DNA of 64,000 bases. It comes from Halomonas alkaliantarctica (GTDB lineage Bacteria > Pseudomonadota > Gammaproteobacteria > Pseudomonadales > Halomonadaceae). Made by a program: the position numbers and the translations under genes. This document shows positions 26,998 to 35,344 of this stretch, in pieces. Below the pieces are notes generated by a model. The model saw nothing but the letters and a program-made list of their open reading frames with translations, ran no database searches and was not told where the DNA came from. The stretch is taken from NCBI RefSeq assembly GCF_029854215.1, contig NZ_CP122961.1:4092001-4156000 (forward strand), in the 5' to 3' direction. The first letter of the stretch is position 1. Each line of letters opens with the position of its first letter.

Positions 26998-28415
26998 ACT
27001 CTACGCCCCCTGCCGCCTCTCGACGCCCTCGTTTTAGCCGGGCGAATGATGTGTGGCCCTGGCTATGCGCGGCCAGTGTAGCGCTCTCCCTGCTGATGCT
27101 GGGCGCCCTACTCACGTTACTGCTGGTACGCGGGCTAGGGCACTTCTGGCCCGCTACGCTGGAAGAGGTCACCCTTAGCTCGGGTGAAACCTTTGCTGGC
27201 CAAGCCGTACGTGAGGTCGCGCTACCCCAGCGAGCAGGGGATGAACGCCTCTACTTTACCGGCAACCAGGATTTGGAGGGCGTTCGCTGGCGCTGGGTGG
27301 CGATTGATGACATTGCCGAGCGCGCCCGGCCAGACGAATTGATTCGTCTTGACCGCAGCCCATGGGGCGACTTTATTGGCCGCTTGGAGGCCATTGAGCA
27401 GCAGGACCAGCGCTGGGAGGGGGATGCTGCCTGGCAGCGATTAAACGCTTTATTGGAACTTCCCGCCAGCCAACGCCAAGATAGCCAACTGCTGCTTACC
27501 ACCGTGGACGGCCAAACCCTACGCCAACCGCTGGCCAGCGTGCTGAGTGCCCAGACTCCCAATGCCATGAGCGTGTGGCAGAAAACGCTCGCCTGGGGGG
27601 ATGCGGTTTGGCGGTTTCTGAGCGAGGGCCCACGGGCCGCCAATACCGACGGTGGCGTCTGGCCCGCAATATTTGGCACGGTGCTGATGGTGATTTTAAT
27701 GTCGGTAATGGTGACCCCGTTTGGGGTGCTCGCCGCCATTTATCTCAATGAGATCGCTCACCAGGGGCGGCTGACCCGGCTGGTTCGCATTGGTGTGCGC
27801 AACCTCGCGGGCGTTCCGTCTATTGTGTATGGGGTATTTGGTTTGGGCGTGTTTGTTTACGGCATCGGCGGCTCGCTGGATGAGTGGTTTTTCAGCGATA
27901 CGCTGCCCTCACCCACGTTTGGTACCGGCGGCCTGCTATGGGCGTCACTCACCCTGGCGCTGCTGACCCTACCGGTGGTGATTGTGGCCACAGAGGAGGG
28001 GTTAGCGCGGATTCCCGAGGCTCAGCGTGAAGGTGCCGTAGCGCTGGGCGCTACACGCTTAGAAATGCTCACCCGCATCGTGCTGCCCATGGCAGCACCC
28101 GCCATGCTGACAGGGGTCATTTTAGCGGTAGCCCGCGCGGCCGGCGAAGTGGCACCGCTAATGCTGGTTGGCGTTGCTAAGCTGGCGCCTCAGATGCCCA
28201 TCGATGGTGAGTTTCCTTACCTACATTTAGAGCGCAAGTTCATGCACCTTGGCTATCATTTATTTGATACCGCCTTTCATGGCGAAGATGTGCAGTCCGC
28301 CATTCCGCTGGTTTACGCCACGGCGCTACTTTTAGTGTTGATTGTGCTGGTGCTTAACCTAACTGCCATATTTCTGCGTCATTATCTTAGGCGTCAACGG
28401 GGAAACGAATGCTAG
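26994..28415 (+). CDS. pstA: Phosphate ABC transporter permease PstA, extended form
   Basis: The 473-residue permease has one membrane segment near residues 22-46, then a long soluble insert (about 47-220) before the transport core, like the extended PstA with a DUF3333-type region known in pseudomonads. The core shows [32 protein letters not shown], the EAA loop [20 protein letters not shown] and [10 protein letters not shown]. The insert probably lies in the periplasm, an inference from topology. It overlaps pstC by 4 and pstB by 7 bases, so the three genes are coupled. Confidence 0.94.
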   Translation: MNSTPPAASRRPRFSRANDVWPWLCAASVALSLLMLGALLTLLLVRGLGHFWPATLEEVTLSSGETFAGQAVREVALPQRAGDERLYFTGNQDLEGVRWRWVAIDDIAERARPDELIRLDRSPWGDFIGRLEAIEQQDQRWEGDAAWQRLNALLELPASQRQDSQLLLTTVDGQTLRQPLASVLSAQTPNAMSVWQKTLAWGDAVWRFLSEGPRAANTDGGVWPAIFGTVLMVILMSVMVTPFGVLAAIYLNEIAHQGRLTRLVRIGVRNLAGVPSIVYGVFGLGVFVYGIGGSLDEWFFSDTLPSPTFGTGGLLWASLTLALLTLPVVIVATEEGLARIPEAQREGAVALGATRLEMLTRIVLPMAAPAMLTGVILAVARAAGEVAPLMLVGVAKLAPQMPIDGEFPYLHLERKFMHLGYHLFDTAFHGEDVQSAIPLVYATALLLVLIVLVLNLTAIFLRHYLRRQRGNEC

Positions 28416-29224
28416 CGTCATTACATTCAAACAATACCTCTCAGGCACCAGTGGCGCATTTTGCATCTGAGCACAGCTGCCTGAGCATCGATCACCTTAG
28501 CCTCGCCTACGCGGGGAAAGAGGCGTTGCGCGACTTAACCCTCAGCGTTCCGCGTCATCGTGTAACGGCCTTCATTGGTCCGTCAGGCTGCGGTAAGTCG
28601 ACGTTATTACGGGCGATTAACCGTTTGCACGACCTCAATGAATCGGTAACCCATAGCGGTCAGGTCAGGCTGGAAGGGCAAGATATTCATGACCCGCAAA
28701 TGAATGTGACCGAGCTGCGGCGGCGCGTCGGGATGGTATTTCAAACGCCCAACCCCTTTCCTATGTCGATTTATGAAAACGTGGCCTTTGGCCTGCGACT
28801 GCAACAGCGTCTTCCCAAGCGCAAAAGAGACGACATTATTGAGTGGGCATTAACCTCCGCGGCCTTATGGGATGAAGTAAAAGATCGTCTGCATCGCTCC
28901 GCCTGGCAGCTTTCTGGAGGTCAGCAGCAGCGTTTGGTAATTGCCCGCACGTTAGCAGTACAGCCCGACGTGCTGCTGCTTGATGAACCGGCGTCCGCGC
29001 TCGACCCGATTTCAACCCTCAAAATTGAGGAGTTGATCCGTAACCTCAAGTCGGAGCTGACGCTAGTACTGGTTACCCACAATATGCAACAAGCGGCGCG
29101 TGTATCGGATTACACCGCCTTCTTGCATCAAGGTGAGCTGGTTGAATACGGGCCTACCGATCAGGTCTTCACCAACCCCCGTTTGCAACGCACCGAAAAC
29201 TACATCACCGGCCGCATCACCTAG
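28409..29224 (+). CDS. pstB: Phosphate ABC transporter ATP-binding protein PstB
   Basis: ATPase of the Pst system. The 271-residue protein has Walker [18 protein letters not shown] (about 57-73), the Q-loop in [19 protein letters not shown], the signature [16 protein letters not shown], Walker [16 protein letters not shown] and the H-loop [14 protein letters not shown]. These are characteristic of PstB. A 20-residue N-terminal extension precedes the standard start. It overlaps pstA by 7 bases and precedes phoU by 31. Confidence 0.97.
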   Translation: MLASLHSNNTSQAPVAHFASEHSCLSIDHLSLAYAGKEALRDLTLSVPRHRVTAFIGPSGCGKSTLLRAINRLHDLNESVTHSGQVRLEGQDIHDPQMNVTELRRRVGMVFQTPNPFPMSIYENVAFGLRLQQRLPKRKRDDIIEWALTSAALWDEVKDRLHRSAWQLSGGQQQRLVIARTLAVQPDVLLLDEPASALDPISTLKIEELIRNLKSELTLVLVTHNMQQAARVSDYTAFLHQGELVEYGPTDQVFTNPRLQRTENYITGRIT

Positions 29225-29255
29225 GCCTTAGCGACTGAAACGTCAGGAGTGCTCC

Positions 29256-29981
29256 ATGGATATTACGAGCGATACCCACAGCCAGCATATCTCTCGCCAG
29301 TTCAACCAGGAGCTGGAAGAGCTGAAAACCCACCTGATGGCCATGGGCGGCCTGGTGGAGAAGCAAGTGCAGGACGCTGTCTTTGCGCTACTGGAAGGGG
29401 ACACCCGCTTGGCCGAGCAGGTGCGTGACAATGACCGTCAGGTCAACGATCTGCAGCTGCAAATCGACGACGAATGCACCCGCGTACTGGCGCGCCGTCA
29501 GCCTGCAGCGTCCGATTTACGCTTGGTGCTGGCCGTCATCCGCGCCACCTCAGACTTAGAGCGCATTGGCGATGAAGCCAGCAAGATCGCCCGCAACGCG
29601 CTGTTACTGAGCGAAAACACCAGCACCATTCGTGGCTTGGTGGAGGTGCGTCACATTAGCGAGCACGTACGTAAAATGCTGCGCGATGCGCTCACCGCCT
29701 TTGCCCGCTTTGATACCGACCTGGCGATGCAGGTCGTGCGCGAAGACGAGCTGGTTGACGACGAGTACAGCAGCGCTATGCGCTCGTTAATGACCTTTAT
29801 GATGGAAGACTCGCGCTCGATTACGTCAGTTCTCAGTATCATGTGGGTACTGCGCGCCCTGGAACGGGTAGGCGACCACGCCGACAACCTCGCTGAGTAC
29901 GTGGTCTACCTCGTCAAAGGCTTGGATATTCGCCATAGCGACACCGACGAGCTGGATACGAAGGTACTAAAAAAGTCTTGA
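29256..29981 (+). CDS. phoU: Phosphate signalling protein PhoU
   Basis: The 241-residue all-helical protein consists of two three-helix repeats with the metal-binding E/DxxxD motifs, visible in RATSDLERIGDEASKIAR (first repeat) and RALERVGDHADNLAEYVVY (second repeat). PhoU links the Pst transporter to PhoR and keeps the regulon off when phosphate is plentiful. A good ribosome site (CAGGAG) precedes the ATG at 29256. Last gene of the pst unit, followed by a hairpin terminator at 30007. Confidence 0.97.
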   Translation: MDITSDTHSQHISRQFNQELEELKTHLMAMGGLVEKQVQDAVFALLEGDTRLAEQVRDNDRQVNDLQLQIDDECTRVLARRQPAASDLRLVLAVIRATSDLERIGDEASKIARNALLLSENTSTIRGLVEVRHISEHVRKMLRDALTAFARFDTDLAMQVVREDELVDDEYSSAMRSLMTFMMEDSRSITSVLSIMWVLRALERVGDHADNLAEYVVYLVKGLDIRHSDTDELDTKVLKKS

Positions 29982-30006
29982 CCTGATAGGGGTTTCCTCC
30001 TGCAAT

Positions 30007-30033
30007 ACGTCCAGGCTGCGGCCTGGACGTTTG
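30007..30033 (+). terminator. Likely terminator after phoU
   Basis: A perfect 10-base stem, ACGTCCAGGC (30007-30016) with GCCTGGACGT (30021-30030) and a TGCG loop, followed by a short TTTG. The T tract is weak, so termination may be partial and some transcripts may run into the CysZ-like gene. Confidence 0.6.
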
Positions 30034-30055
30034 AATCATAAGGAGCTCACCCAAC

Positions 30056-30787
30056 ATGCTGGATGCTGTCACTGCGCTTAGCCGAGGTACACGCTGTGTG
30101 TATCAGCCGGGTATGCGCCGCTATATTTTTCTGCCGATTCTCGTCAACCTGATTGTCTATGTGAGTATGTTCAGCTTTGTTCTCACCCGCTTCGATGGCT
30201 GGTTGGCTCACTGGATGAACATGGTGCCCGCCTGGCTTGATTGGCTGGCGTGGCTTATCTGGCCCCTGTTTGTGATTAGCCTGTTAGTCGTCGTTTTTTT
30301 TACCTTTACGCTGGTTACCAGCCTAATTGCAGCCCCTTTTTACGGCTTTTTGGCCGCCAAAGTTGAAATCCAAGCCACCGGCCGTGAACCGCTTGATGAC
30401 CGAAATCTGACCAAAACAGCCATCGATGCCATTGGTCGTGAGTTCGTTAAGCTCGCCTATATTCTGCCGCGTGCCGCGTGCCTGTTTGTGATTAGCTGGA
30501 TTCCTGGTGTGAATTTAGTTGCCCCTCTACTGTGGGCGCTGTTTTCTGCCTGGGTGATGGCCATCACTTATTTGGATTACCCAATGGATAATAACAAGGT
30601 AACGTTTGCCGATATGCGTCAACGACTCTCTAAACGCTGGTGGCAAAGCCTCAGTTTTGGAGGTCTGGTCACACTCATCACCTGGATCCCTCTGGCCAAT
30701 CTATTTCTGATTCCCGGCGCCGTAGCCGGTGCCGTGCTGCTCTGGGATGACCATTACAGAGACGTACGTGGCATCACGCCGCAGTAG
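30056..30787 (+). CDS. cysZ: CysZ-like / EI24 family membrane protein
   Basis: The 243-residue inner-membrane protein has four to five hydrophobic segments (about 22-46, 68-98, 135-165, 195-230) with the CysZ/EI24 pattern TLVTSLIAAPFYGFLAAKVE and YILPRAACLFVISWIPGVN. CysZ takes up sulfate for cysteine synthesis in E. coli. No cysteine gene is adjacent here, so the exact substrate is an inference from family. AAGGAG precedes the ATG. Confidence 0.85.
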   Translation: MLDAVTALSRGTRCVYQPGMRRYIFLPILVNLIVYVSMFSFVLTRFDGWLAHWMNMVPAWLDWLAWLIWPLFVISLLVVVFFTFTLVTSLIAAPFYGFLAAKVEIQATGREPLDDRNLTKTAIDAIGREFVKLAYILPRAACLFVISWIPGVNLVAPLLWALFSAWVMAITYLDYPMDNNKVTFADMRQRLSKRWWQSLSFGGLVTLITWIPLANLFLIPGAVAGAVLLWDDHYRDVRGITPQ

Positions 30788-30874
30788 ACGCTTATTACCC
30801 AGGCTACGTCATTTTGCTACCTTTGCCTTTTGCTCGTCTGTACTGAACTCAATCAACAACAAAGGAATAAATAC

Positions 30875-31366
30875 ATGTTAAAACCGATGGCTTGGCTGGG
30901 TGGCGTACTCTTGATTGGCGCCATGTCTATTTCGATGGCGTCTATGGCGATAGCCCACGACGTGCAAACAGACGCTATGCGTATCGCCCACCCCTTCGCG
31001 ACACCCACCCCGCCAGGGGCTGTCAACGGCGCCGCCTACGTCGACATCACCGCCCTTTCAGGTGCGGTTACCCTGGTTGGCGCGAGCAGCTCTGCGAGCA
31101 GCAACGTTGAGCTGCACGAGATGCAAATGGATGGCGATATGATGCAGATGCGGCATGTGGAAGAGATTCGTATCGAGGCCGGGGAGACCTACACCATGCG
31201 TCCTGGTGGCGGCTTTCACTTAATGCTGATTGGATTAACGGAGCCGCTAAAAGAGGGCGAGCAATTTCCCCTCACGCTCACCTTTGCGGAACAAGGTGAT
31301 GTGGACATAGAGGTCTGGATCCAAAGCGCCCAGGAAGGCAGAGAAGCAGCTGATGGTCACCATTAG
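30875..31366 (+). CDS. PCuAC-type periplasmic copper chaperone
   Basis: The 163-residue protein has a signal peptide (about 1-25, hydrophobic with AIAHD at the end). The domain contains the copper ligands in VELHEMQMDGDMMQMRHVEEI and the H-x-M pair in GGFHLMLIG, the pattern of the PCu(A)C family that delivers Cu(I) to cytochrome oxidase in the periplasm. The ATG at 30875 with AAAGGA eight bases ahead is chosen over a longer open frame starting at 30830. It is a lone gene with no oxidase or Sco gene nearby. Confidence 0.88.
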   Translation: MLKPMAWLGGVLLIGAMSISMASMAIAHDVQTDAMRIAHPFATPTPPGAVNGAAYVDITALSGAVTLVGASSSASSNVELHEMQMDGDMMQMRHVEEIRIEAGETYTMRPGGGFHLMLIGLTEPLKEGEQFPLTLTFAEQGDVDIEVWIQSAQEGREAADGHH

Positions 31367-31383
31367 CAGCTGTTGCCGCTTAT

Positions 31384-31414
31384 AAAAAACTAGACCCCGC
31401 AATAGCGGAGTCTA
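31384..31414 (-). terminator. Terminator of the left Csr/Rsm-like RNA
   Basis: Read on the minus strand, a 10-base stem with one mismatch (arms at plus 31405-31414 and 31391-31400, AATA loop region 31401-31404) is followed by a run of six T (plus 31384-31389). On the plus strand there is no T run, so it does not serve the PCuAC gene. It marks the 3' end of a minus-strand transcript. Confidence 0.8.
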
Positions 31415-31432
31415 ATCACACTATTCTTTGAC

Positions 31433-31506
31433 AATGACTAACGCTAGCTTCCTTTCCTTTTGCGGGACTCCAACCTTGGAATTTAACCCTGACCAGCGCT
31501 CTGATT
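31433..31506 (-). repeat. Direct repeat copy 1 (3' core of left RNA)
   Basis: These 74 bases match 31862-31934 with six substitutions and one indel. A closing stem pairs 31493-31500 with 31440-31447. In the RNA this is AGCGCUGG with CUAGCGUU, eight pairs including G-U. Inside lie GGG/CCC and UCCA-AGGU-UGGA pairings. Confidence 0.85.
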
Positions 31507-31583
31507 GTCGTTTGATTCATTCCTTGAATCATCGTGCATCCGTATTGGTGTGTCATGCTTTCGCAAGTTTAACTCGCCCTTCA

Positions 31584-31611
31584 ATCGTAATGTATTTCTG
31601 CACAATTGCAA
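31584..31611 (-). promoter_or_regulatory. Candidate promoter of the left Csr/Rsm-like RNA
   Basis: On the minus strand, TTGCAA and TACGAT are separated by 16 bases. No perfect GacA/UvrY box (TGTAAG-N6-CTTACA) was found upstream. Confidence 0.45.
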
Positions 31612-31812
31612 ACTTTTGTTACCAAACGTTTCTACTTACTTCAACATGCGTCAAGTTTTTGCGGTATCCACCCCATAAGCACTAGGAGACGCGTGCTCTA
31701 TTGAATAAATACGTCTCATACCCGCAAACAAAAACCTAATTACATTTAGATAAAAAGAGAAAAAAGCTGGATAAGAGTGGGGAGAGTAAAGATGGGGAGA
31801 GTAATGGGCAGC

Positions 31813-31839
31813 AAAAAATTAGGCCCCGATAGGGGCCCC
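31813..31839 (-). terminator. Terminator of the right Csr/Rsm-like RNA
   Basis: On the minus strand, GGCCCC and GGGGCC arms (plus 31832-31837 and 31822-31827) with a four-base loop are followed by TAATTTTTT (plus 31813-31821). It marks a second, separate minus-strand transcript end upstream of the left RNA. Confidence 0.82.
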
Positions 31840-31861
31840 GATATCAGAATTGGCTACAGAT

Positions 31862-31934
31862 AATGACTAACGCTAGCTTCCACTCCTTGTGCGGGACTCC
31901 AACCTTGGAATTTACCCTGACTAACGTTCTGATT
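31862..31934 (-). repeat. Direct repeat copy 2 (3' core of right RNA)
   Basis: Partner of 31433-31506. The closing stem pairs 31921-31928 with 31869-31876, in the RNA AACGUUAG with CUAGCGUU. Three positions that differ from the left copy all keep pairing (A-U to G-U, U-G to C-G, A-U to G-U). Confidence 0.85.
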
Positions 31935-32314
31935 ATCTATTGATTCGTCCGTGAATCGAGAAAACATCCTTGCCTTCGCAACATCCTGTTGCTGGCATCT
32001 CCGTCCTGCGAAGAAGCATTCAATGATATCTAAAAGATAAAAACATTAGATGTCGCTTTTTTCCTGAACGACATCATCTGTGTTCCAATGCGCTCTTATC
32101 CAGAAATAAGCATAAAACATTCCAAAGAGCCATAAATAAAAAATAAATTATTTAAAATCAAAAACTTGCCATACATTGGCCTGTGCCATGAATCGCTTTA
32201 ATTACCAAAATACAGCGCCCGACAATGTGTAAAAATGGCACATGCGAAAAATATCACCCATTTTGTATGCCAAAATTAAACACTTCTACAAATGTAGTGT
32301 GGCGTGAAGTTAAA

Positions 32315-33601
32315 TTAAACGAGACGCGAGGAGGGGAAGGCGCAGCGAAACAGCGCGCCTTTGCCTGGGTGAGACTCAATTTGTAGCTGCGCATCGTGAC
32401 GCAACAGCACATGTTTAACGATCGCCAGGCCTAAGCCTGTGCCGCCAGTCGCAGTGCTGCGTCCCTTATCAACACGGTAAAAACGTTCCGTTAGGCGGGG
32501 AATATGAACAGGATCAATCCCTTCACCATTATCTTCCACATCAATATAGCCGCCGCCACTAGCGCTAGCTTTCCAGCGCAGTGTGATTTGGCTGCCTGCT
32601 GGCGTGTAACGAACCGCATTAAAGGCGAGGTTAGAGACGGCACTGCGAATTTCCTGTTCACTGCCTAACAGCCGGGCATCGCTCTCAAGCGCGACGGTAA
32701 TGGTATGACGTTGATGCGACAAGGCCAGTGCATCATCACACACGCTTTGCAATAAAGGCTCAAGTGACAGCGGATGATGATCTTTACCGCCCTGATCGAT
32801 CTCCAAACGCGAAAGCAGCAATAAATCGTTAACCAGGTTCTGCATCCGCTGGGTCTGTTCCTGCATTTGCTGGATGCTGCGACCCAATCGCGGCGGAAGT
32901 TGATCAGCAATATCGCTGTAGGTTTCTAAATAGCCAGAAAGGACGGTCAGAGGAGTGCGTAGCTCGTGGGAGACGTTGGCAACAAAGTCACGCCGCATCT
33001 GCTCAAGGCGATGCAAACGGGTAATATCCCTGGCCATCACTAAGCGCTCGTCGTCACCGTAGAGGGTAATTTGATACTGCAGGATGCGCCGTTCATCAAT
33101 GGGCGAAATGAGCGTTAACGGCTCACTGTAGTTACGCGCATTAAAGTAGCTAATAAAACTAGGGTCGCGCAGCAGGTTGGTAATATGTTGACCACGGTCA
33201 TGGGCGGTTTGAAGCCCCAGCATGGCGGTAGCGGCGCTGTTCCACCACTCCAGGTCGCCGTGGCGATCAAGCATAACCACGCTGTCACGCATTGCTTCAG
33301 ACGACTCCTGAATACGCGCCAAGGTAGCGCGCAGGCGGCTTTGGGTAATGCGCTGGCTTTTTTGATAGCGGTATAAACGATCGAATAGCTCACCCCACAT
33401 TCCGCTGGCGGCAGGCGGCTCATCGTGAGGGTGGAGGGTGAGCCACCGATAGAGTTCGCGTAACTGTCGCAAGTGGTAAAACAGGCATCCCGCAAGCCCT
33501 GCCGCGAGCCCCAGCCCGGCCGAGCCCAACAGCCAGCCTAAGCATGCCCCCAGCGCGGCCAGCCACGCTATTCGCCACAGCTCACGACTCCATAAACGCA
33601 C
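32315..33601 (-). CDS. phoR: Phosphate regulon sensor histidine kinase PhoR
   Basis: The 428-residue kinase has an N-terminal hydrophobic hairpin (about 10-40), a linker, a PAS domain (about 90-195), the HisKA domain with the phospho-acceptor His in DFVANVSHELRTPLTVLSGYLET (about residue 213), and the HATPase domain with the N box NLAFNAVRYTP, the G1 box DNGEGI and G2 box GGTGLGLAIVKHV. This matches PhoR, which phosphorylates PhoB when the Pst/PhoU signal falls. It starts with GTG at 33599-33601, two bases after the phoB stop, so the pair is an operon. Confidence 0.95.
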   Translation of the reverse strand: MRLWSRELWRIAWLAALGACLGWLLGSAGLGLAAGLAGCLFYHLRQLRELYRWLTLHPHDEPPAASGMWGELFDRLYRYQKSQRITQSRLRATLARIQESSEAMRDSVVMLDRHGDLEWWNSAATAMLGLQTAHDRGQHITNLLRDPSFISYFNARNYSEPLTLISPIDERRILQYQITLYGDDERLVMARDITRLHRLEQMRRDFVANVSHELRTPLTVLSGYLETYSDIADQLPPRLGRSIQQMQEQTQRMQNLVNDLLLLSRLEIDQGGKDHHPLSLEPLLQSVCDDALALSHQRHTITVALESDARLLGSEQEIRSAVSNLAFNAVRYTPAGSQITLRWKASASGGGYIDVEDNGEGIDPVHIPRLTERFYRVDKGRSTATGGTGLGLAIVKHVLLRHDAQLQIESHPGKGALFRCAFPSSRLV

Positions 33602-33603
33602 AT

Positions 33604-34293
33604 TTACACCCGTGCAGAGAAACGGTAACCGGTACCCCGAACCGTTTGGATCAGGTTTTGATGCACGTCTCCCAGCGCCTTACGCAAGCGACGAATATGC
33701 ACATCGACCGTACGCTCTTCAACGTAAACATTGCCACCCCACACTTGGTCAAGCAACTGGCTGCGTGTGTAAGCGCGTTCTTGATGGGTCATAAAAAATT
33801 GCAGCAGGCGGTACTCGGTGGGGCCCATTTCCAGCGCTTTGCCGTGAGCACTTACCCGGTGGCTCACCGGATCAAGCAGCAGGCCGTTAATCTCAATCGG
33901 GTCTTCAACGCCACGCGGCGTCGCTCGGCGCAGCACCGCTTTTAGCCGTGCCACCAACTCCCGAGGTGAAAAAGGCTTGGTGATATAGTCATCTGCACCG
34001 GCTTCAAGCCCTTGAATTTTATTATCCTCTTCGCCTTTCGCGGTGAGCATAATAATCGGTATTTCGGCAGTGGCTTCTTCACGCTTTAGGCGTCTCGCCA
34101 GCTCAATACCGCTAGTGCCGGGCATCATCCAGTCCAGCAGCAGCAGGTCGGGTTGGTGGTCGACCACCATGGCATGAGCATCCTGGGCGTTGTCCGCTTC
34201 GAGCACGCGATAGTCAGCCATTTCCAGCGCTACCGCGATCATCTCGCGAATCGACGCCTCATCATCGACAATCAGAACGGTCTTGGCGGTCAT
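33604..34293 (-). CDS. phoB: Phosphate regulon response regulator PhoB
   Basis: The 229-residue OmpR-family regulator has a receiver domain (1-120) with the acidic pocket IVDDEAS, the phosphorylated Asp in [16 protein letters not shown] (about residue 54) and the conserved Lys in [13 protein letters not shown]. The C-terminal winged helix (about 130-229) ends [34 protein letters not shown], seen in pieces. It binds Pho boxes such as those at 25752 and 34392. Its own gene has a Pho box, so it is likely autoregulated. Confidence 0.97.
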   Translation of the reverse strand: MTAKTVLIVDDEASIREMIAVALEMADYRVLEADNAQDAHAMVVDHQPDLLLLDWMMPGTSGIELARRLKREEATAEIPIIMLTAKGEEDNKIQGLEAGADDYITKPFSPRELVARLKAVLRRATPRGVEDPIEINGLLLDPVSHRVSAHGKALEMGPTEYRLLQFFMTHQERAYTRSQLLDQVWGGNVYVEERTVDVHIRRLRKALGDVHQNLIQTVRGTGYRFSARV

Positions 34294-34391
34294 ACCAGAG
34301 CCTCACGGTGTTCGAAAAAACTAGTTCAACGAAAGCAAATTCAAAGATAAACAGTTCAATGACATGTCAGTGACGATAACACCATGACTTG

Positions 34392-34408
34392 ATGACAATT
34401 ATATGACA
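34392..34408 (-). promoter_or_regulatory. Pho box upstream of phoB-phoR
   Basis: On the minus strand two TGTCAT units (plus 34403-34408 and 34392-34397) are 11 bases apart with an AT-rich link, the PhoB half-site spacing. A TGTTAT -10-like element lies about ten bases downstream. The site is between the ubiA stop and the phoB start, 98 bases from the ATG. Confidence 0.72.
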
Positions 34409-34418
34409 CTCATAGAAA

Positions 34419-35309
34419 TTAGCCCGCCGCAGGCCACCAACTTAGCGCGATACCGGCAAAAACCAGCAGACCCGACCAGTGATTATTGAGAAACGCCTGG
34501 AAGCAGGCATCCCGCCCCTGATGGCGAATTAAGTGCTGCTGATGCAGAAAAGTCGCCCCCATTGCCGCAAGCCCTAGCCAGAAGAAACCACCTAAACCAA
34601 CCCGCCAGCCTACCCAGGTCAGTAAACCCAGGGTGGTTAGCTGGAGTAAGCCGATAATCAAACGATCCGCATTCCCAAACAGCACGGCCGTTGATTTAAT
34701 GCCAATTTTTAAGTCATCGTCGCGATCGACCATGGCGTACTGGGTATCGTAGGCCACTGTCCAGCACACATTCGCGCAGAATAGCAGCCATGCTTCCAGC
34801 GGCACGTGGCCCAACACGGCGCCAAACGCCATCGGAATCGCCCAGGAAAACGCCGCGCCCAGCACCACTTGAGGAAAGTGGGTATAGCGCTTCATGAACG
34901 GATAAATAATTGCCAGCAGCACCCCACCCAGCGAGAGCAGCACCGTAAACCAGTTGGTCAGTAATACTAGAATAAACGCAGCGGCCACCAGGGCGATAAA
35001 CAGTAGCTGGGCTTCTGTTTCGCTGATACGGCCCGTCGCTAGGGGACGATGCTTAGTGCGCTTCACATGACCGTCAAAGTGTCGGTCAGCATAGTCATTG
35101 ACCACGCAGCCCGCGGCGCGCATCACATAGACGCCGGCCACAAAAATCAGCAGCACATTTCGCCCTGGTACACCTTCCGCAGCCACCCATAGAGCCCACA
35201 GCGTCGGCCACATCAAAAGCCATGTGCCTATCGGCCGATTCAAGCGCATCAACTGTAAAAAGTCTGCTAGGCGAGCCCATCCCTTCGGCCGCAACAGTGA
35301 ACGATCCAT
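34419..35309 (-). CDS. ubiA: 4-hydroxybenzoate octaprenyltransferase
   Basis: Membrane prenyltransferase that attaches the polyprenyl tail to 4-hydroxybenzoate in ubiquinone synthesis. The 296-residue protein has eight to nine membrane helices and both Asp-rich motifs: [19 protein letters not shown] (about residues 71-89) and [20 protein letters not shown] (about 189-208). It follows ubiC by 35 bases on the same strand, which supplies its substrate, and precedes phoB-phoR. Confidence 0.96.
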   Translation of the reverse strand: MDRSLLRPKGWARLADFLQLMRLNRPIGTWLLMWPTLWALWVAAEGVPGRNVLLIFVAGVYVMRAAGCVVNDYADRHFDGHVKRTKHRPLATGRISETEAQLLFIALVAAAFILVLLTNWFTVLLSLGGVLLAIIYPFMKRYTHFPQVVLGAAFSWAIPMAFGAVLGHVPLEAWLLFCANVCWTVAYDTQYAMVDRDDDLKIGIKSTAVLFGNADRLIIGLLQLTTLGLLTWVGWRVGLGGFFWLGLAAMGATFLHQQHLIRHQGRDACFQAFLNNHWSGLLVFAGIALSWWPAAG

Positions 35310-35344
35310 GCTTACCTCACGAAGAATAAGATGCAGGCGCTAGC

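Larger units (their letters stand above)
31384..31577 (-). ncRNA. Candidate Csr/Rsm-family regulatory RNA, left copy
   Basis: About 194 nt on the minus strand. A promoter-like TTGCAA (31606-31611) and TACGAT (31584-31589 read on minus) with a 16-base spacer put the 5' end near 31577. A 5' hairpin is followed by GATTCA-AGGAA-TGAATC (31514-31530), which shows GGA in the loop of a 6-bp stem, the classic CsrA/RsmA site. Further GGA motifs lie at ACGGATG, TTGGAGT and two AAGGAA. The 3' core (31433-31506) is repeated in the right copy. No ribosome site and no open frame fit. It should sequester CsrA if the family call is right. Confidence 0.65.
31813..32126 (-). ncRNA. Candidate Csr/Rsm-family regulatory RNA, right copy
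   Basis: Up to about 310 nt on the minus strand. The 5' end near 32126 is proposed from a TTGATT/TATTTA promoter (32133-32161, 17-base spacer) and is uncertain. About a dozen GGA motifs occur. Hairpins presenting GGA include GATTC-ACGGAC-GAATC (31942-31957), CAAC-AGGAT-GTTG (31979-31991), and a 7-bp stem GATGTCG/CGACATC (32049-32075) with CAGGA in its loop; CAC-AAGGA-GTG is a further small one. The CAGGATG form is the E. coli CsrB repeat type. The 3' core (31862-31934) is about 90 percent identical to the left copy. Confidence 0.65.

Noticed and set aside
31584..31680. Possible GacA/UvrY box upstream of the left RNA
   Set aside because: Only fragments such as AAGTAAG are present; the TGTAAG-N6-CTTACA palindrome is not formed, so no site is called.
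31428..31685. Plus-strand 85-codon open frame in the RNA region
   Set aside because: It runs antisense through the conserved RNA core, has no ribosome site and no protein-like conservation; the repeat evidence favours structured RNA on the minus strand.
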